In this document: positions 1-9,345 of the stretch, in pieces
Layout of the letters: each line of letters starts with the position of its first letter
How positions within the stretch are numbered: position 1 is the stretch's first letter
From: Ananas comosus
Taxonomy: Eukaryota > Streptophyta > Magnoliopsida > Poales > Bromeliaceae
Reading direction: 5' to 3'
NCBI RefSeq assembly: GCF_001540865.1
Contig: NC_033638.1
Coordinates: forward strand, 6,825,474-6,889,473
DNA length: 64,000 nucleotides
Program-made: the position numbers and the translations under genes
Notes under the pieces: generated by a model
The model's database searches: none
What the model was told of the DNA's origin: nothing
Seen by the model: only the letters and a program-made list of their open reading frames with translations

Positions 1-445
1 TCATTAATTTTCTCTCATTTAATTCAAGTCTAGATGTGAAAGGAAGTGTTAATTAAATATAAAAATATTTAAATATTGTTCTCTACTAACTTAAACTTTT
101 AGAAAATAACGCTTGTTTCGTATTATTTAATAATATATACAACTTTTCTTAGGAGGAAGGATAAAAGTGGTAGTCCAAGCAACGAATAGTTGAAGAAAGC
201 ATTGATCATCCCTAGATATATATGGTAAAATCTCTAACTATCAGCATCAATATTATTGCTTAATTACAAGCCTAATAATGAACAAAAAAAGTGCAAAAAT
301 GCACAATTTGGATAGAATCTTTACCCTTTACTTGTGATGAACTCTATTTAGGATTTTGGCTTTAGGGTTTAGTAACATTACATCCTAATTCATGTGTGAT
401 CTTCTTTCTTCTTCTTCTTCTTTTTAAATTTTGTTTGCAATATCA
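1..445. other. AT-rich noncoding sequence
   Basis: No gene is seen here. From about position 135 the sequence is recognisably homologous to the regions upstream of the second (from about 5400) and third (from about 11960) aspartic-protease genes, so this is the distal part of a duplicated upstream region. Bases 1-134 show no match to the other copies. Confidence 0.5.
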
Positions 446-461
446 CTGCAAGCTCCTACTT

Positions 462-627
462 TTTTTCTCTTTTTTTTGAGAGAGAGATAGATAGCACGCT
501 ACCCGCTTCGTTTATTTTATTTAGAAATAAACTTTGCAAGAAATGTAAATCAACTAGGATTTGAACTTGAGTCTCAGATACCAACCACCAAGCCCTTAAT
601 TTGCCACTTGCTCTAGGGACGGTCAGT
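462..627 (-). mobile_element. tRNA-derived SINE with perfect target duplication
   Basis: Read on the minus strand, the element starts with a tRNA-like head: an A-box-like GCAAGTGGCAAA stretch, then a B-box-like GTTCAAATCC. It ends in an A-rich tail, seen as the T run after 461 on the plus strand. The 16-base direct repeats CTGCAAGCTCCTACTT at 446-461 and 628-643 flank it exactly. The same family occurs at 5817, 28231, 47831 and 55378. The paralogous site upstream of the third protease gene (15173-15190) lacks it, which proves insertion after duplication. Confidence 0.85.
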
Positions 628-643
628 CTGCAAGCTCCTACTT

Positions 644-1348
644 GTGCGCTTATTAGTGGGGCTCTAGCACTATGAGACACAATTCCTAGTAATTTTGTAG
701 AGTGATAAAAACCAAGAATATGACAGGGTAAGTAACATTTTTCACATGGGATAATTTGACTTTGTCTTGCAAAGGAAAAAAAATTTATTCTGAATTTTAA
801 ATAAAATGTTACCTTTATTATAGATTTCCATATCTCTTTTTTTTTGCATAGATTTTCTTATCTGAACAAGATTGAACATTTAATAAGGTGAAATTTAATG
901 AATACCCCCTCAACTATATGCTATTTTTTTTTTTATAAGTAGACAATTGAACTTTGTTTCTTTTGATTTAGGCTCCCTCAAATTTTATTATTTTGAGTTT
1001 TAATTTATTTTAGCCAAGTGAATCAGGAATAGTGTAGAATTACTTTAAATTAAGCGAAATTTAAATTTTCTTCTGATGAGAAGTAATAAGGTTCGGGGAA
1101 AACATTGTTAACTTAATGAAATGCCCAATGTATGGCTAAAATAATATTAATTCAAAACAAACAAAAGTTTAGAGAGGGATGATAAAGCGAAATGAAGAAA
1201 AAGAAAATAAATCTTTGGAATCCCTACAAAGAGATCCTTTTTGGCTGTTGATATATCCTCAAATTCATGCAGCTTCATAAAACACCAACCAATAAAATTT
1301 TATATATTATGTATGCTACACATTAATTGCCAACAAAAATAATATGTA
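644..1348. other. Duplicated upstream region of protease gene 1
   Basis: Noncoding. It is alignable with 5700-6420 and with 15180-15955 plus 16681-16950. Shared landmarks include the phrases CCCCTCAACTAT and GGCTCCCTCAA. No open reading frame or RNA gene is seen. Confidence 0.55.
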
Positions 1349-1729
1349 GGCTAAATTACAAAATTTTTTTTTCATAAATATCGGTTTTTTTTTATTTTTT
1401 CTCCCTAACTTTAAAAAATTTATATTTTATCCGCTCAATATTTCAAGTTGTTACATTTAGCCCCCTCCGTAAGGGTTTCAATATTACTATTTCGTTCATT
1501 TCTTATAATTTGTACCAAATTTATTTTTTAAAATGATAAAAATATATTAAATAATTATTTTTTTATAGAAGAAGTAAGAATAATTTGATCATTTTGACCT
1601 CTCCATTAATACCGTACGCACTCTCCTGAAAACATTTCTAAAATTTTAAGGACACAAATTATAGGTTTTTAAAAGTCAAAAAGAAAAAAAAGAAAACGGA
1701 TATTTATAGAATTTTTTTATAATTTAGCC
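1349..1729. mobile_element. MULE-type MITE (GGCTAAATTACA family)
   Basis: Terminal inverted repeats (TIRs) begin GGCTAAATTACA on the left and end TTATAATTTAGCC on the right. Flanking 9-base sequences TAATATGTA (1340-1348) and TAATATTTA (1730-1738) match at 8 of 9 positions, fitting a Mutator-like target duplication. The interior is AT-rich and noncoding. A second family member lies at 53335-53817. This copy sits about 245-625 bases upstream of the first protease start codon. Confidence 0.65.
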
Positions 1730-1901
1730 TAATATTTATAAAATACTTAACAATATTCACCATTTCAAAATTACCTATACTTGAGGGTCTTTATACAGAT
1801 TTTCACCTTTAAATAATGCAAATTTGGAGTGTATCCTATCTCAAATCCAAAATGTCCAATCAGATGAACCAACTCTAACTTTCAACTCCTCTTTATTTGT
1901 A

Positions 1902-1913
1902 AATATATATATT
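1902..1913 (+). promoter_or_regulatory. Probable TATA box of protease gene 1
   Basis: AATATATATATT lies about 60 bases upstream of the ATG at 1974. The same position in the third copy (17015-17027) and second copy (6648-6658) also carries a TATA-like run, in otherwise conserved proximal promoter sequence. Confidence 0.5.
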
Positions 1914-1973
1914 CACATGCAATAGCCTCAAACCTTGTCATATAACAATAATAACTTAGTATTCTATCTCACT

Positions 1974-3323
1974 ATGTCCCCTCTGAACCTACTCATCTAC
2001 TTCTCTCTTCTTCTCCACTCTTCATATGCACAACTGATCACTGGAGAGAAAGGTTTTAGCCTTGAGCTTATCCACGTCGACTCCAAGCGCTCGCCGTTCT
2101 ACGATGCGAAGCTCACCGATTTCCAACGTATCGTTCGCTCGATCGACCGCTCTAAATCTTACGTTCTCTGGCTGGAGTCGACGATGATCGACAAAGCCAA
2201 CCTCACCACCGTCATACGCCCTCCTCTCCACGCGAAGCCCGCCGCGACATTTATGGTCGCCGTCGGTATCGGCTCCGGTAACGGCTCGCACAACTATTAC
2301 CTCCACATGGACACCGGCTCGGGCCTCACTTGGACGCAATGCCTCCCGTGCCACCGAGGTTTCCCTCAATCCGCCCCCATGTTCGATCCCCGATCGTCCC
2401 CCACGTACCGCGTCGTCGGCTGCGACGACCCCGTATGCAGGCCCCCGCGATACAAATGCGTCGACAATCGTTGCGAATACAACATGCGATACTACGACAA
2501 TACCTTCATCAACGGCACCCTCTCGAGAGAGACCTTTAGCTTCCAAGACGCGCGCGCTAGCCATCGTGTGCCCGTCCGAGACCTCGTCTTCGGCTGCACC
2601 CACTCGAGCAAAATGAACTATCGCGGGAGCCCCGCGGGGATCTTCAGCATGTCTCGGAACCCTACTTCGACGGTGAAGCAGCTCGCGACGCTCACGAACG
2701 GTCTCTTCTCCTACTGCTTCTTCCCGCCCGAAACCCCCCACACCAGCTTCCTGCGATTCGGGCACGACATCAAAACGCCGCGAGGAGGCTTCCAAAGTAC
2801 GAGGATCTTAGAATACCCCGACGACGAAGGCTACTACCTCGATGTCGAGGACATCAGCCTCAACGGGCGGCGCCTGCGGTTCCCGAGAGGGACCTTCGCG
2901 CGCCAAAGTGTTGGAAATGGCGGTTTCCAAGTAGATTCGGGAGCCGCCGCGACGCATCTAACCACCCACGCATTCGATCGGGTGGAAGATACGATGAAGG
3001 ATTATTTCCGCCTCCGGCTCAATCTTCGTCCTGTGAATGATTCTGGCTTGCCATTTCGGCTATGCTATAAAATGGTGAGGGGAATCGAGCACGAGTTGCC
3101 GACTATGACCCTGCACTTCGGAGACGGCGCGAGTTACCACATACGGCAGTCGGGACTGTTCGTAAATTTTACCAGAGAGCACAGATTCTGCCTCGCCGTG
3201 ATGCCGGGCGGCAGGGTGAGCGTGCTTGGAGCGAAGCAGCAGTTCAACACCTGGATGAGATTTGATACTGCACACAATTTGCTAGCCTTTGCTCCGCATG
3301 ATTGTCTTAGAGACATAGCCTAA
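1974..3323 (+). CDS. Nepenthesin-type aspartic protease, copy 1
   Basis: Intronless gene for a 449-residue pepsin-family (A1B) aspartic protease, probably secreted or vacuolar. A hydrophobic signal peptide covers residues 1-19 with likely cleavage after SYA. A propeptide of about 75 residues follows. The first catalytic motif is DTGS at residues 113-116 in the usual context LTWTQCLPC. The second is DSGA at 321-324, where most family members have DSGT or DSGS. The cysteine-rich nepenthesin insert (CLPC ... VCRPP ... CVDNRC) and a C-terminal ILGAKQQF-like block (VLGAKQQFN) are present. The ATG at 1974 is chosen because it aligns with the start of copy 2; the frame stays open upstream only to a TTG. 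Codons in the centre are markedly GC-rich compared with copy 3. Substrate is unknown. Confidence 0.9.
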   Translation: MSPLNLLIYFSLLLHSSYAQLITGEKGFSLELIHVDSKRSPFYDAKLTDFQRIVRSIDRSKSYVLWLESTMIDKANLTTVIRPPLHAKPAATFMVAVGIGSGNGSHNYYLHMDTGSGLTWTQCLPCHRGFPQSAPMFDPRSSPTYRVVGCDDPVCRPPRYKCVDNRCEYNMRYYDNTFINGTLSRETFSFQDARASHRVPVRDLVFGCTHSSKMNYRGSPAGIFSMSRNPTSTVKQLATLTNGLFSYCFFPPETPHTSFLRFGHDIKTPRGGFQSTRILEYPDDEGYYLDVEDISLNGRRLRFPRGTFARQSVGNGGFQVDSGAAATHLTTHAFDRVEDTMKDYFRLRLNLRPVNDSGLPFRLCYKMVRGIEHELPTMTLHFGDGASYHIRQSGLFVNFTREHRFCLAVMPGGRVSVLGAKQQFNTWMRFDTAHNLLAFAPHDCLRDIA

Positions 3324-4317
3324 TTCAACAAGTCTTTTTTCTCTACTAATAATTTAATTTGAACAAACTTCAGATATAAAATTAATGTTTGTCAAATTAC
3401 TTTAATAATAAAATTCTCTTTATTAGAGACAAAACAACTCTCACATATAAATTATTCTAATCCACACACTCACCAATACATACATTCAAAAGACTACAGG
3501 CCTCACACACTCACTTCACTATTTCACTATACATCACAATACTTCCTCACACACACGTTTGGTGTGGAAGCTTCACACCTATTTATAGGCTCTCAACCTA
3601 TGTACTTGAGCACTCTAGAGTATTTTAGAGTACTTGTTTTCAGAACTCTCTAAAGTACTCTATTAGCAAGTAGAGATCATTTGTTCCTTAAGTTTTCTAG
3701 AAAATTAGAAAGAAAGAGAGCATTCTAGAGTGTTCTATTAGAGAGAGAGAGAGTTGCATCTTTCAATTACATAAATAATTTAAATGAAAATAATTAAAAA
3801 TTTATAAAGTGTTGACTTCAGAAAGTTAAAGAGCTAGGTCCAATATGGCCTAACTGCACGGGCCTCGGTTCATTTTTTACTAACTATTTTTTTGTCTCTC
3901 AGTTAATTTATTTTATTCCAATAATATTCTTAGACAAATAAAAAATTATTCTTAAAGGTTCATGATTTGGTTCGGTTCAGACCTTTAATTTGAACCGGTT
4001 GGCTTGATTCTCCAATATGGGCTCGGTTCACCTTGTTACGTTTGGTTCGCCAACTTTGGTTTTGTTTACCTTCGATCCATCGTCGGTGTGACTCATTGTC
4101 AATTTAGGTTTGGTTCAATTCGAGTTTGTGCCTAAGGCGATTTGATTTAGACTTACCTCCCAACTCTTTTTTAATTTTTTTAATTAAGTTCAAGTTTAGT
4201 TCATACTTATGTTGGGCTTGGTTCAAATTCAATCATTTATGCAATTAATCTGGTTTGATTAATTTGGGTAAGAACCCATATCAAGTCAATGAACGTCAAA
4301 ACAGCATATGCGAGCCG
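3324..4317. repeat. Intergenic repeat remnants
   Basis: No gene is seen. The part at 3420-3780 carries a TATA-like TATTTATAGGCTC at about 3580 and many CTCTAGAGTA/AGTACTCT inverted motifs. It could be a solo-LTR or degraded transposon, but I could not define ends. 3840-4300 is AT-rich with repeated TTGGTTCGGTTC-like phrases. Confidence 0.3.
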
Positions 4318-5115
4318 GAATACTTTTAAGGCGATTTGATTGGGTCAAACTGTGCCTATCACAAAGATGGTTAATCGATCAAGTCGTGCCTCTCACAAGA
4401 TTGCTATTTGATTTGGTCGAACTACGCCTATTACAAGACGAGCAAATGGGTTAAGGCATGTCTACCACGAATATGGCAATTTGATTAGGTCGAACTGTGC
4501 CTACCACAAAAATAACAATTGGATTGACTCAAACTGTACCTATCACAAAAATGGCCTATGAGTCGAACCGTACTCACCATGAAGATTGTGATTTGATCAA
4601 GTTGGATCGTTCCTGTAACAAAAATGGAGACCTAACCAAATTAGATCAAGCCTATCACGAAGATGGCAATCCGAGACAATATCCATTTTTATTTTTTTTT
4701 ATTAATTTGTTTACTTTATGTTTATTCTTTTTGTGTCCGAATTCATTAGTTTGACTGTGTTAAGTCTATCACGAAGATGGTTACTCGATCAGCCCAAAGA
4801 AGAGAGTTCAGTTCAAATCACCAGGTTTGACCATGTCTAGCCTATATATCACGAAGACGACTGCTCAATGTAGAGATCGTGAATATGAGCTCTCGGCGGT
4901 AGTAGTGATTTCATATTGAATTTGATTGTATCGACCAATCGTGAAGATGGTCTCTCGGTTACAGATGAAGAGATTGCCACTACATCGTTTTCCTTAACCG
5001 TGTCAACCCTACTACAAAAATAGCAGCTAGATATAGGGATCAATGATGCACACACAGTGATAATAGCGATCCAATGTCGAGTTTAACCATGTCGAGTCTA
5101 TCACGAAAATAACCG
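4318..5115. repeat. Degenerate minisatellite, about 45-50 base unit
   Basis: An imperfect tandem array in which phrases of the type GATTTGGTCGAACTGTGCC and CTATCACGAAGATGGC alternate at roughly 45-50 base spacing. Units are clear at 4320-4680 and weaker to 5115. It lies between copy 1 and the duplicated upstream region of copy 2. Short open frames inside it are artefacts of the repeat. Confidence 0.6.
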
Positions 5116-5373
5116 CTCAATCAGTCCGGCTAGAGGATCACGATTATGCTGTTTGTGCACATGCATCATCATTTAGTTGTCGTGAAAGCCGGGGTGGTTT
5201 AGAAGTAGTCGCCATTGAAGAAAAAGAAGAAGAGCCTACATGAGGCCTCCTCGCGCGCCACCATTGTCGTCGGAGAATAAGGAGCAGATCATGAATCATG
5301 TCGCCGTCGCCATTGTCAACGAAGAACGAAGAAGAGAATTTCGTCAATTTTTATTTAATTTGAAGAGGTGAGA

Positions 5374-5415
5374 GATGATGCATCGTTCTTTGAAGATATA
5401 TATACACAACTTTTC
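5374..5415 (-). pseudogene. Stub of a divergent protease gene's 5' end
   Basis: On the minus strand this 42-base segment matches the start-codon region of the minus-strand protease gene (11930-11977). Shared elements are ATGATGCATC, then CTTTGAAGATAT, then an ATATATAC-AACTTTT run. Homology stops inside the first codons, so the coding part next to copy 2 is gone. It marks where a head-to-head partner of copy 2 once began. Confidence 0.5.
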
Positions 5416-5816
5416 CAGAGTGGAAAGGAATAAAAAGTAGTAGTGGATAAGTAACCAATGGTTGAATAATGAATTAATCATCCCTAGATATGATGTATAT
5501 ATATTTTCTGTTACATCCCGCTTTACATAAAATCAGTAAGATAAAAAATAGATAGGGTTAATATTAAAATAAAAGAAAGTAAAGATATACGCGATAAAGA
5601 TAAAAAATTTATGTAGTAGTTTTGTTTTTTTTTTTTTTTTGAGAGAGAGAAAGAAGTAATTTGATGATGCGTTCTTTATCCGAGTTAAACTTTGCCTCTT
5701 TATCCATCCGATTTCTAGCTTTTACAGCGGATAATTGACTTTTACTTGGACTTACAAAATGGAAAAGTTTTATACTGAATATTGAACAAAATGCTCTCTT
5801 AATAGATTTTTATATC

Positions 5817-5968
5817 ACTGGCCGTCCATAGAAAGTAGTAAAGGATTTGGTGGTTGATACCTGAGATCCAAGTTCGAATCCTAGTTGATTCATATTTCTA
5901 GCTAAGTTTATTTCTGAATGAAATAAACGAATCAGGTAACATGCTATCTATCTCTCAAAAAAAAAAAA
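5817..5968 (+). mobile_element. tRNA-derived SINE in copy 2 upstream region
   Basis: Plus-strand copy of the 462-627 family: head with AGTAGTAAAGGATTTGGTGG, B-box-like GTTCGAATCC, and a 3' A run. Perfect 13-base target duplications AGATTTTTATATC flank it (5804-5816 and 5969-5981). Copies 1 and 3 have the uninterrupted site (around 825 and 15835). It lies about 750-900 bases upstream of the copy 2 ATG. Confidence 0.85.
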
Positions 5969-5981
5969 AGATTTTTATATC

Positions 5982-6719
5982 TCTTCTTCTTATAGATTCT
6001 CTTATCTCAACAAGAGTGACCATTTAAGTAAGGTGAAATTTTATGAAGAACCCCTCGACTATTTTTTTATAACTAGTTGCCTGAACTTTGTTTATTTTAC
6101 TTTAGGCTCCCTCAAGATTTTATTTTGAGTTCTAAGTTACTTTAACCAAATGATTAGGAATTGTCCAAAATTATTAGGTTTATTAGCTTTAGTTATTAGT
6201 CATTAATTTCAGGCTGAATTTAGACTTTTTTATGCTGAAAAGTAATAAAATTTGATAAAATCACTTATTAACTTAACAAAATGCTCAATTTATGGCTGAA
6301 ATAATTTAACTCAAAACAAAAAAGGTTTATAGAGTACTTGACAAACAAAAAATATAGAATTTAAAGAAAAAAAGCTTTGGTATTCCTATAAATAGTATCT
6401 TTGGCCTGTTGATGTGTCAGCAAATTCATGTGTGGCTTCTGAAATTACAAACGCTATATATATGATGTATGTATACAAATCAATATCCTATAAAAATAAT
6501 AATAATAGTCATTTAGAAATTACCTGTAGTTCAGGGTCTTCATATAGATTTTTACCTTTAAATACTGCAAAGTTTCAGTGTATCTTATATCAAATCCAAA
6601 ACATCCAATCAAATGAACCAACTGTAACTTTCAACTCATCCCTTTTACTTATATATTCATTGTAGCCTCAAACCTTGTCATAAAACAAAATTTAACAAAA
6701 CTTAGTATTCTATCTCACT
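5982..6719. other. Proximal duplicated upstream region of copy 2
   Basis: Noncoding and homologous to the upstream sequence of copies 1 and 3. A TATA-like TTATATATTC at about 6649-6658 lies roughly 65 bases before the ATG. The frame opening at 6414 has a non-ATG start and no protein resemblance. Confidence 0.5.
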
Positions 6720-8072
6720 ATGTCCCCATTGAACCTACTCATCTACTTCTCTCTTCTTCTCCACTCTTCATATGCTCAACCCACCGGAGAGAAAGGTTTA
6801 AGCCTCGAGCTCATCCACATCGACTCCAAGCGCTCGCCGTTCTACGATGCGAACCTCACCGATTTCCAACGTATCGTTCGCTCGATCGACTATTCTAAGT
6901 CTCGCGTTCTCTGGCTGGAGTCGATGATGATCGCCAGAGCCAATCCTACCGCCATACGCCCTCCTCTCCATGCGATGCCACCTGCGATATTCATGGTCGC
7001 GATCGGTATCGGCTCCGGTCACGGCTTGCGCAACTACTACCTCCACATAGACACCGGCTCGAGCCTCACGTGGACGCAGTGCCTTCCGTGTAGCACGTGT
7101 TTCCATCAATCTGCACCCATGTTCGATCCCCGACTGTCCCCCACGTACCGTGTCGTCGACTGCGACGACCCCTTGTGCAAGCCCCCGCTTTACAAATGCG
7201 TCAACGATCGTTGCGAGTACCACATCGAATACTACGACAACACCTTCATCGACGGGGTCGTCTCGAGAGAGACCTTTACTTTCCAAGATGCACATTCTAG
7301 CCATTCCGAAGAAGTTCGAAACCTCGTCTTTGGTTGCACCCACTCAAGCCATATGAACTATCATGGAAACCCTGCAGGGATCTTCAGCATGTCTCTGAAT
7401 CCTACTTCGACAGTGAGGCAGCTTGCTGCACTCACACATGGCCTGTTCTCTTACTGCCTTTTCCCGCCCGCGGAAGCTGCTCACGCCAGCTTCCTGCGGT
7501 TCGGGCACGACATCAAAACGCCGCGGGGAGGCATCCATTCCACGAGGATCTTCGAGTACGACGGCCGCGTAGGCTTTTATTACCTTGATTTGAAGGACAT
7601 CAGCCTCAACGGGTGGCGCATGAACTTCCCGAGGAGTACCTTCGCACGCCACAGCGACGGGACCGGCGGCTTCGTAGTAGATTCGGGAACCGCCGCAACG
7701 CAGTTAACTACTCACGCATTCGATCGGGTGGAATATGTGATGAAGGATTATTTCCGCCGCCGGCTCAATCTTCATCCTGTGAATGATTCTAGCTTGCCGT
7801 TCAGATTGTGCTATAAGATAGTTGAGGGAATTGAGCGGCGGCTGCCGACGATGGCCCTGCACTTCCGGGACGGCGCAGATTACCACATACGGCAGTCGTC
7901 GCTGTTCACGAATCTTGCCGAAAGGCAGACCCTCTGCTTCTCTATGCTGCCGGGCAACGATATAAGCATACTTGGGGCAAAGCAGCAGTTCAACACCTGG
8001 ATGAGGTTTGATACCATACACAATAAGCTTGCCTTTGCTCCGCATGATTGTGTTAGAGATGCAGCTAATTAA
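6720..8072 (+). CDS. Nepenthesin-type aspartic protease, copy 2
   Basis: Intronless, 450 residues, closely similar to copies 1 and 3. Signal peptide at residues 1-19 (identical to the other two), propeptide to about residue 88. Catalytic motifs are DTGS at 111-114 and DSGT at 321-324, so both are canonical here, unlike the DSGA of copies 1 and 3. It has an extra cysteine in CLPCSTC, fitting the typical nepenthesin CxPCxxC arrangement that the other two copies have lost. Potential N-glycosylation occurs at NLT (residue 45) and NDSS (near 357). The C-terminal block ISILGAKQQFN is intact. It is the copy most consistent with an active enzyme. Role and substrate cannot be told from sequence. Confidence 0.92.
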   Translation: MSPLNLLIYFSLLLHSSYAQPTGEKGLSLELIHIDSKRSPFYDANLTDFQRIVRSIDYSKSRVLWLESMMIARANPTAIRPPLHAMPPAIFMVAIGIGSGHGLRNYYLHIDTGSSLTWTQCLPCSTCFHQSAPMFDPRLSPTYRVVDCDDPLCKPPLYKCVNDRCEYHIEYYDNTFIDGVVSRETFTFQDAHSSHSEEVRNLVFGCTHSSHMNYHGNPAGIFSMSLNPTSTVRQLAALTHGLFSYCLFPPAEAAHASFLRFGHDIKTPRGGIHSTRIFEYDGRVGFYYLDLKDISLNGWRMNFPRSTFARHSDGTGGFVVDSGTAATQLTTHAFDRVEYVMKDYFRRRLNLHPVNDSSLPFRLCYKIVEGIERRLPTMALHFRDGADYHIRQSSLFTNLAERQTLCFSMLPGNDISILGAKQQFNTWMRFDTIHNKLAFAPHDCVRDAAN

Positions 8073-8366
8073 TTTGAATTAGTCTTAATGTTATTATTTT
8101 CTCTAGTAAGAATTAGAGTAACAGCGAAAGTTAAATTGGATTTCAAATATGTTGAAACCAGTATTTGCGGTGATACTGATTATGTAATCTGCATCGAAAA
8201 TAAAATAAAATAATATGGAGAAGAAATATTGGAGGAGGAACGTGAGTAAACTAATGCTTTATTAATGAAAAATATCTAATTACACTCTCGACGACACCCT
8301 CGGTCTGTGGCTAATTCATTTATTAATCCATGCTTAACTATATATAGCTATGAAGTGATAACATAT
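8073..8366. other. 3' flank of copy 2
   Basis: AT-rich sequence after the stop codon, with AATAAA-like signals at about 8200-8210 (AAAATAAAATAAAATAA). It probably holds the 3' untranslated region and poly(A) site. No other feature is seen. Confidence 0.35.
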
Positions 8367-8873
8367 GCACTACAATATAATTAGATTATAGCGATACATT
8401 TTTGGAACACTTTATTGTAAGTGTCCCATTTATGCCAAAATTTTTTTAAAAAATCTACTAATGTCTAAATATAAAACTCAATCGAATAAAAAATAAGAAA
8501 TTTCTTTACTCAACCAATATCACCCAGTCCACTCGGCCTGATTACAAATAGAAAAGAAAAGAAAAGAAAGAAAAATTGATTACTATTTTTCCTTCTCCTC
8601 TTTCGCCGCTGCAGCCGACGAGGTAGGATTTCGATAGTTCGAGTCCGCCTGCAAAAATCTCATAAGGATGGTAGAGGGCTACGATCGCTACGTGTCCTTT
8701 CGACACAGGTCGCTAGAGGAGTGGGTACCAAACATCAAAACGGCCGGCCCTACATATAACGATCCTACATATAACAATATTTTTAAATAATATCGATAAT
8801 TTAGCCAGCAACATTTTTTTTTACTTCTACCAACATTTAAAAGTGTCGTTATCCACTATTTTTGTTGTAGTGG
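8367..8873. mobile_element. Small DNA transposon with CACTACAA ends
   Basis: The left end reads GCACTACAATATAA; the right end reads TTTTTGTTGTAGTGG, which is CCACTACAACAAAAA on the other strand. The 8-base direct repeats TAACATAT flank it (8359-8366 and 8874-8881). The ends resemble CACTA transposons, but those make 3-base target duplications, so an hAT-like origin is equally possible. The interior contains a GC-richer tract (8590-8750) of unknown origin. Confidence 0.6.
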
Positions 8874-8881
8874 TAACATAT

Positions 8882-9345
8882 CCAAAACCAACATAATTAA
8901 GATCCTTAGAGGCTACACAATTGGATGTAATTAACAATACAGTGTAATTAAAAATACAGTAATTATAACTGTATACATCTAATTCGGTCGAAGGTTACAC
9001 ATAATGAAAAACGCTACAAACAACTACATTAAATTTGTTTGCCAGCATGCAATTGAGAAGTGTATTTATAAAATTTTCTTGCTTTAAATTAAATTTCAAA
9101 AATTTTAGAAATTTTCAATACAATAAAGTAAAACTTTCAAAGTCATTTTTCTAATTTTTAACCATTTATTTTATATCAAAAAGTACTAAAATTTTTTTTA
9201 AAATATATTACGCCCTGCTTTCTAAGAGGCCATTCATTCTATAACTAACTCATAGATCCAAATTAAATTTTGATTGCATCATCATGATATTATTATTTTT
9301 CAACAAACAAAATGCATGGAAATTCTACATGCATATACATAAATA
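8882..9345. other. AT-rich intergenic sequence between converging genes
   Basis: No gene is seen. It holds the 3' flank of the minus-strand protease gene. Copy 2 and the minus-strand gene are convergent here. Confidence 0.3.

Noticed and set aside
1935..1973. N-terminal extension of protease copy 1 (and likewise 17049-17087 in copy 3)
   Set aside because: The extension opens with TTG, not ATG; it is absent from copy 2, and the signal peptide starts at the ATG.
2022..2795. Long minus-strand open frame inside copy 1
   Set aside because: Antisense shadow of a GC-rich coding sequence; the same shadow appears in copies 2 and 3.
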